Assembly (NCBI RefSeq): GCF_028765575.1
Contig: NZ_JARACO010000007.1
Coordinates: 95,615 to 159,614, forward strand
DNA: 64,000 nucleotides
Source: Aliivibrio sp. S3MY1
GTDB taxonomy: Bacteria; Pseudomonadota; Gammaproteobacteria; Enterobacterales; Vibrionaceae
Direction of reading: 5' to 3'
Both the position numbers and the translations under genes were made by a program. The notes below the pieces were generated by a model, which searched no databases, was not told the DNA's origin, and worked only from the letters and a program-made list of their open reading frames with translations. Positions 59,934 to 64,000 of the stretch are shown in pieces (the stretch's first letter is position 1; each line of letters starts with the position of its first letter).

Positions 59934-60365
59934 TTAGAATAGCGTGGTTTTTCGTTGTGTTGATGGTACGTCATAAACCTGGCCTTGGTTTTTCATTCGT
60001 TCCATTTTTTTCAAATCTAATTTCAACTCAGTTACATAACTGTCACCAACTGGGTAAGTTCTCACAACTTCAGCCCCGCGGATAATACCATCAACGCCAG
60101 CAGAGGTCGTTTCCTCTCCTAGCTGTTGATCATTCATCTCAACTTTTCCGCTAATACGCATACCATACACTTGCTCAGCTAATTCTCTATATGCATCTAC
60201 TTTTGAAGCACGCATTGCTCGAATTCTCTGCTCATCTATATTTTTTCCTGCTTGCTCGCTGATACTTGCATAACCAACAGCATTTAGATGATCACTTTGT
60301 CGCATAGTGCCAAGAGGCTGACAACCGACTAGAACAAGTAGCGCTAATAGAAACCAATGTTTCAT
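59934..60365 (-). CDS. flgP: Outer-membrane flagellar lipoprotein FlgP
   Basis: A 143-residue lipoprotein: lipobox LVGC ends at Cys15. The LPP20-type domain (VGYASISEQAGKNIDEQRIR, ASKVDAYRELAEQVYGMRIS) is typical of FlgP. In Vibrio FlgP forms an outer-membrane-associated disk around the sheathed polar motor. It follows flgO by 11 bases. Confidence 0.92.
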   Translation of the reverse strand: MKHWFLLALLVLVGCQPLGTMRQSDHLNAVGYASISEQAGKNIDEQRIRAMRASKVDAYRELAEQVYGMRISGKVEMNDQQLGEETTSAGVDGIIRGAEVVRTYPVGDSYVTELKLDLKKMERMKNQGQVYDVPSTQRKTTLF

Positions 60366-60376
60366 CGCAATTCTCC

Positions 60377-61012
60377 TTATGGACGTAGAATAATAGTATG
60401 ACGCTCTGCTTTTTTAACATCAGAACGAATAATCACACCATCTTCCATACGCATTATATTTAAGGTATCTAAATCACGGCCAATTCGATCCGCAGGTAGG
60501 AAACCTTGTGCCGATGCCACAACTACTCGTGTTTGCAAACCAATGACACGAGCATTAATTAATACTCCGCCATCTTGGCGAAGCATTGTACCTGTGAGTA
60601 CATAATCAACTTGCTGCTCTTGAACTAATTCTTTCCAATCACGGCTAAAAGCAAAATCACCTTGTTGAGTAACTCGGATATTGCCCGTTGTTTTATAATC
60701 AATAACTTTAAAGCCACGACGCTGAAGCTGGAAAATAAAGCTCTCTGTTACTGAGTTACCTAACCAGTTTGTTTGATCCATTTGCTGTAAATCAACAAAA
60801 GACGTAATCGCAATTGGAGAACGTGCCGACAATGTCGTGTTCGAGGTAACCAACTGCTCTGTTAAACTTTCAATAAAGTAATCCATTGTGTGTCGTGGTG
60901 TGTCCGCCAACATAAATGGGCTGCCGTTATAAGGTTCTTTACCATTATAAATTGGTGAGTAAGCGCATGCACTAACCACCATTGACAGCAAAATTACAAC
61001 TAATACTCTCAT
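60377..61012 (-). CDS. flgO: Outer-membrane flagellar lipoprotein FlgO
   Basis: A 211-residue lipoprotein: lipobox VSAC ends at Cys16. The FlgO-family domain (IAITSFVDLQQMDQTNWLGN, DYVLTGTMLRQDGGVLINAR) follows. In Vibrio cholerae FlgO and FlgP are both needed for stable flagella. It is the first gene of flgO-flgP, divergent from flgT. Confidence 0.92.
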   Translation of the reverse strand: MRVLVVILLSMVVSACAYSPIYNGKEPYNGSPFMLADTPRHTMDYFIESLTEQLVTSNTTLSARSPIAITSFVDLQQMDQTNWLGNSVTESFIFQLQRRGFKVIDYKTTGNIRVTQQGDFAFSRDWKELVQEQQVDYVLTGTMLRQDGGVLINARVIGLQTRVVVASAQGFLPADRIGRDLDTLNIMRMEDGVIIRSDVKKAERHTIILRP

Positions 61013-61146
61013 TCTATTATCTCCAGATAATGTTTTAATGTACTTACTCGCTTGATTTAAGCGTCAAATTTAAACTAGGAACAAAAATTGCAGTAGTTTA
61101 TGAAACGCAATTTGTAAGTACTTTTATCAATCAACAAATAATAGTT

Positions 61147-61162
61147 AGCAAATTTCATACCC
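61147..61162 (-). promoter_or_regulatory. Possible sigma-54 promoter of flgO-flgP
   Basis: Minus strand GGGTATGAAATTTGCT has GG-N10-GC spacing and a TTTGCT -12 element, 135 bases before the flgO ATG. The -24 box is one base off the usual TGG. Confidence 0.6.
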
Positions 61163-61180
61163 ATTTGGCAGATAGCAGCA

Positions 61181-62317
61181 ATGAAAAGAATATTTTTTTT
61201 ACTTACATCATTATTAACAATGAGTTACGCATCATCAGCAAGTGCTGAATGGTTTGAGGTAACAGGGTCAGCGAGTGTACTTACCAGTAAGAATGCGGCA
61301 AGGTCTCATGCACTAGAAGATGCCGCTTACCAAGCTATGTTATTTTCAGGGGCGGACATTAGCCGCTTAAAAGATCTGAAAACTTTTTTAGAAAACGATG
61401 AAATACGTTATCAATTCAGCGGCAATGAAATTCGCAGTATTGAAGTCGTAAAAGAGAAGAAGAAAAACGGCAAACTGTACATTACTGCTCGTATTGATAT
61501 TTATCCTTCGGCAAACAGTTGCCATATTGGTCAATACAAAAAAACTGTCATGACCAGTGAGATCACCGTTGATTCTCCTCAACAAGCCGTCATGGGTAAA
61601 GTGTACAAAATGGGTGAAAGCCTCAGCACCGTATTTTCTCGTCAGCTAGATAAAGAATCACAAAGCTTTATCTCTGTTGGTACGTCTCACCTACGTATTG
61701 ATAAGCGTCAACCTGAAGTGGTGAAAATGATTGCAGAAGATCACGGGGCTCAATACATTTTCTCTGGAAACATCACAGATTTAAGTGCAACTATCGAACA
61801 AAACTTACTGTTGAAAGATACGATTAATCGCCAATTTGCTATTGAAGTTGCTGTACTGGATGGTAAAACAGGCCAAACTGTTTATAACAATAATTATCGT
61901 GAAGTTGCATTATGGGATTTCCCAAAAACCAGTGAGGTTGATACTCAAAGTGCTCGTTTCTGGACATCCGCTTATGGCGAGATGGTATTACGAGTTAATC
62001 GCGATATGATGCTTGATCTAGAAAATCAATTTGCTTGTAAAATCACTCTTCCGCAAGTTGTTAGTATTAATAACAACCGTATAACGATGGATCTTGGTCG
62101 TATTCATGGTGTTAAAAAAGGCGATAAGCTGGATTTATGGCACACTGGATCTTTCATTGATCAAAGTGGCTTACCTAGAAATAAGGTTGCTAAAACGAAC
62201 ATAACATTAACCGTTGATCGTGTTTATGAACAGAATTCAGAACTGACTATTGATCAGCCTCAATTCATTAATAGTGTTCAAATTGGTGATGTTATGCATA
62301 AAACGATCATTCAATAA
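61181..62317 (+). CDS. flgT: Flagellar T-ring/H-ring protein FlgT
   Basis: A 378-residue periplasmic protein with signal peptide (about 1-22, ending SASA). Family segments are WFEVTGSASVLTSKNAARSH, ALEDAAYQAMLFSGADI and the C-terminal GRIHGVKKGDKLDLWHTG. FlgT builds the H ring around the L and P rings of the Vibrio polar motor and is needed to hold MotX/MotY (not in this window). It is divergent from flgO and ends in a two-way terminator. Confidence 0.94.
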   Translation: MKRIFFLLTSLLTMSYASSASAEWFEVTGSASVLTSKNAARSHALEDAAYQAMLFSGADISRLKDLKTFLENDEIRYQFSGNEIRSIEVVKEKKKNGKLYITARIDIYPSANSCHIGQYKKTVMTSEITVDSPQQAVMGKVYKMGESLSTVFSRQLDKESQSFISVGTSHLRIDKRQPEVVKMIAEDHGAQYIFSGNITDLSATIEQNLLLKDTINRQFAIEVAVLDGKTGQTVYNNNYREVALWDFPKTSEVDTQSARFWTSAYGEMVLRVNRDMMLDLENQFACKITLPQVVSINNNRITMDLGRIHGVKKGDKLDLWHTGSFIDQSGLPRNKVAKTNITLTVDRVYEQNSELTIDQPQFINSVQIGDVMHKTIIQ

Positions 62318-62336
62318 CTAGTATTAAACTGGTATT

Positions 62337-62374
62337 AAAAAAGCCGCTGAATAATCACTTATTCAGCGGCTTTT
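62337..62374. terminator. Bidirectional terminator between flgT and gltX
   Basis: AAAAGCCGCTGAATAA and TTATTCAGCGGCTTTT form a perfect 16-base stem with a four-base loop, with Ts on both outer sides. It separates convergent flgT and gltX. Confidence 0.95.
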
Positions 62375-62395
62375 GTATTTTATAATGGCTAAATA

Positions 62396-63823
62396 TTACT
62401 GAGCGTTAGCTTCACGTTCTGTAATAAATGCTAATGCCATCTTGATACGAGCAACAACACGCTCTTTACCAATCATTTGCATTACTGCATCAACAGATGG
62501 AGATTGACCACCGCCAGTAACTGCAACACGTAAAGGCATACCAATTTTACCCATGCCAATTTCAAGCTCTGCACATACTTCTTCAATCACATTGTGAAGG
62601 TTTTCAGTTGTCCACTCTTCTAGAGCTTCAACTTTAGCAAGAGCAAGCTCTAATGGGCCTTTAGCAACGCCACGTAGGTGTTTCTTAGCCGCACCGGCTT
62701 CGAACTCTTCAAAATCTTGATAGAAATAGCGAGATTGCTCTGCTAATTCGATTAGCGTATTACAACGCTCACCAACTAAAGTGATCACTTCAGTAATTGC
62801 TGGACCATTCTCAAGAGAGATCTCTTTTTGATCTAGGTGCCATTGTAGGTATTTTGCTACATACTCAGGCTCTGATGTTTTAATGTAATGGTTGTTTAAC
62901 CATAGAAGTTTATCAGTGTTGAAAGCAGACGCTGATTTACTTACTGCATTTAAGCTAAATAAGTTAATCATCTCTTCTTGAGAGAAGATCTCTTGATCAC
63001 CATGAGACCAACCTAAACGAACTAGGTAATTGTTTAGTGCATTTGGTAGGTAACCTTCATCACGGTATTGCATAACTGATACAGCGCCATGACGCTTAGA
63101 CAGTTTTGCACCATCATCACCTAGAATCATTGCACAGTGTGCAAATTTAGGTACTGGAGCACCTAATGCTTCATAGATGTTAATTTGACGAGGTGTGTTG
63201 TTGATATGATCTTCACCACGGATAACTTGAGTAATACCCATATCCCAATCATCAACAACCACTACGAAGTTGTAAGTAGGTGCACCATCAGTACGACGAA
63301 TGATTAAATCATCTAATTGGCTGTTTGAGATCTCGATACGGCCACGGATCTGGTCATCAAATACTACCGAACCTTCTTTAGGGTTACGGAAGCGAATAAC
63401 ACAAGCATCACCTTCTTTTGCTGCAGCGTTAGCTTCAACAATTTTAGGGTGGTTTGCGTCATAGCGAGCCATCTCTTTGTTTGCTTCTTGCTCTGCACGA
63501 ATTTCATCAAGCAGCTCTTTTGAGGCGTAGCATTTGTATGCTTTGTCTGCTGCAAGCAGTTGATCTACAACTTCGTTGTAACGGTCAAAACGCTTAGATT
63601 GGTAATACGGACCTTCATCCCATTCCATACCCATCCATTGCATACCTTCTAGGATCGCATCAACCGCTTCCTGAGAATTACGCTCAAGGTCAGTATCTTC
63701 GATACGAAGAACAAATTCACCACCTTGGTTTTTAGCAAAAAGCCATGAGTAAAGTGCAGTACGTGCACCACCAACGTGAAGGTAGCCTGTTGGGCTTGGA
63801 GCAAAACGAGTTTTAACCGTCAT
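62396..63823 (-). CDS. gltX: Glutamyl-tRNA synthetase GltX
   Basis: A 475-residue class I aminoacyl-tRNA synthetase. The HIGH-type motif is in [17 protein letters not shown] and the KMSKS-type motif is [24 protein letters not shown] is the conserved GluRS segment. It charges tRNA-Glu in the cytoplasm; a housekeeping gene that marks the right end of the flagellar block. Confidence 0.98.
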   Translation of the reverse strand: MTVKTRFAPSPTGYLHVGGARTALYSWLFAKNQGGEFVLRIEDTDLERNSQEAVDAILEGMQWMGMEWDEGPYYQSKRFDRYNEVVDQLLAADKAYKCYASKELLDEIRAEQEANKEMARYDANHPKIVEANAAAKEGDACVIRFRNPKEGSVVFDDQIRGRIEISNSQLDDLIIRRTDGAPTYNFVVVVDDWDMGITQVIRGEDHINNTPRQINIYEALGAPVPKFAHCAMILGDDGAKLSKRHGAVSVMQYRDEGYLPNALNNYLVRLGWSHGDQEIFSQEEMINLFSLNAVSKSASAFNTDKLLWLNNHYIKTSEPEYVAKYLQWHLDQKEISLENGPAITEVITLVGERCNTLIELAEQSRYFYQDFEEFEAGAAKKHLRGVAKGPLELALAKVEALEEWTTENLHNVIEEVCAELEIGMGKIGMPLRVAVTGGGQSPSVDAVMQMIGKERVVARIKMALAFITEREANAQ

Positions 63824-63910
63824 TGTTATTACCTTTTTGAAGAGGTTGCGCTGAATCTGTCAGCACCACATAATTTGTGCGCTATTTTAGCACCATAAGG
63901 TAAATCTACA

Positions 63911-64000
63911 ATGGGAAAGACAGATCATAAACTTATTTTAAAAATAGAAAAATGGCTAAACCACTTTGATTTAACCATTTCTGAATTCAAAAAGTTATTT
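63911..64000 (+). CDS. Unidentified gene, 5' part cut by the window edge
   Basis: An open frame from ATG 63911 to the window end (30 codons, MGKTDHKLILKIEKWLNHFD, then LTISEFKKLF). AAGG lies about ten bases ahead. It is divergent from gltX. The fragment is charged and helical with no recognisable motif, so no function is offered. Confidence 0.5.
   Translation, partial: MGKTDHKLILKIEKWLNHFDLTISEFKKLF

Overview
The window is a Vibrionaceae polar-flagellum and chemotaxis locus, most like Aliivibrio (A. fischeri or a close relative such as A. salmonicida). The assignment is inference from content: the FlrABC cascade, FlhF/FlhG polar placement genes, ParC/ParP chemotaxis positioning genes, the T-ring and outer-membrane genes flgT/flgO/flgP, and five tandem flagellin genes. 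The DNA is AT-rich with normal bacterial gene density. I saw no insertion sequence, prophage, CRISPR array, tRNA or rRNA.

Layout, left to right. (1) 1-2541: ccmABCD and the 5' part of ccmE (cytochrome c maturation), minus strand. (2) 2817-15441: one long minus-strand gene string flhA-flhF-flhG-fliA-cheY-cheZ-cheA-cheB-parC-parP-cheW-DUF2802 (transcription runs right to left). (3) 15704-16378: a plus-strand PilZ-domain gene, the only gene against the grain in the left two thirds. (4) 16391-29062: export apparatus, C-ring and basal-body genes fliK-fliL-fliM-fliN-fliO-fliP-fliQ-fliR-flhB and fliE-fliF-fliG-fliH-fliI-fliJ. (5) 29162-33270: regulators flrA and flrB-flrC. (6) 33460-36620: flaG-fliD-flaI-fliS. 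(7) 36745-43825: five flagellins. (8) 44563-55799: rod, hook and ring genes flgB to flgL. (9) 55992-57825: cheV-cheR. (10) 57945-59652: flgA and flgM-flgN on the plus strand. (11) 59934-62317: flgO-flgP divergent from flgT. (12) 62396-64000: gltX and the start of an unidentified plus-strand gene.

The regulation can largely be read from the sequence. FlrA has an extended -10 promoter and would start the cascade with RpoN. I find ten sigma-54 -24/-12 sites with exact GG-N10-GC spacing, in front of flhA, fliK, fliE, flrB, flaA, flgK, flgJ, flgF, flgB and flgO. FliA (sigma-28) sites of the form T(T/A)AAG-N14-G(C/T)CGnTA precede flaB, flaC, flaD and flgM. Intrinsic terminators separate most operons, and several sit directly against the next sigma-54 promoter.

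The gene set is well known and I did not find a wholly new system. The most interesting features are within known genes: two in-frame hexanucleotide repeats and a C8 homopolymer in parP, a triplicated acidic motif in the CheA linker, an NPEH (not NPTH) cleavage motif in FlhB, a terminator-like hairpin with the flrBC sigma-54 promoter in its loop, and a symmetric array of GCCGC motifs between flaA and flgL.
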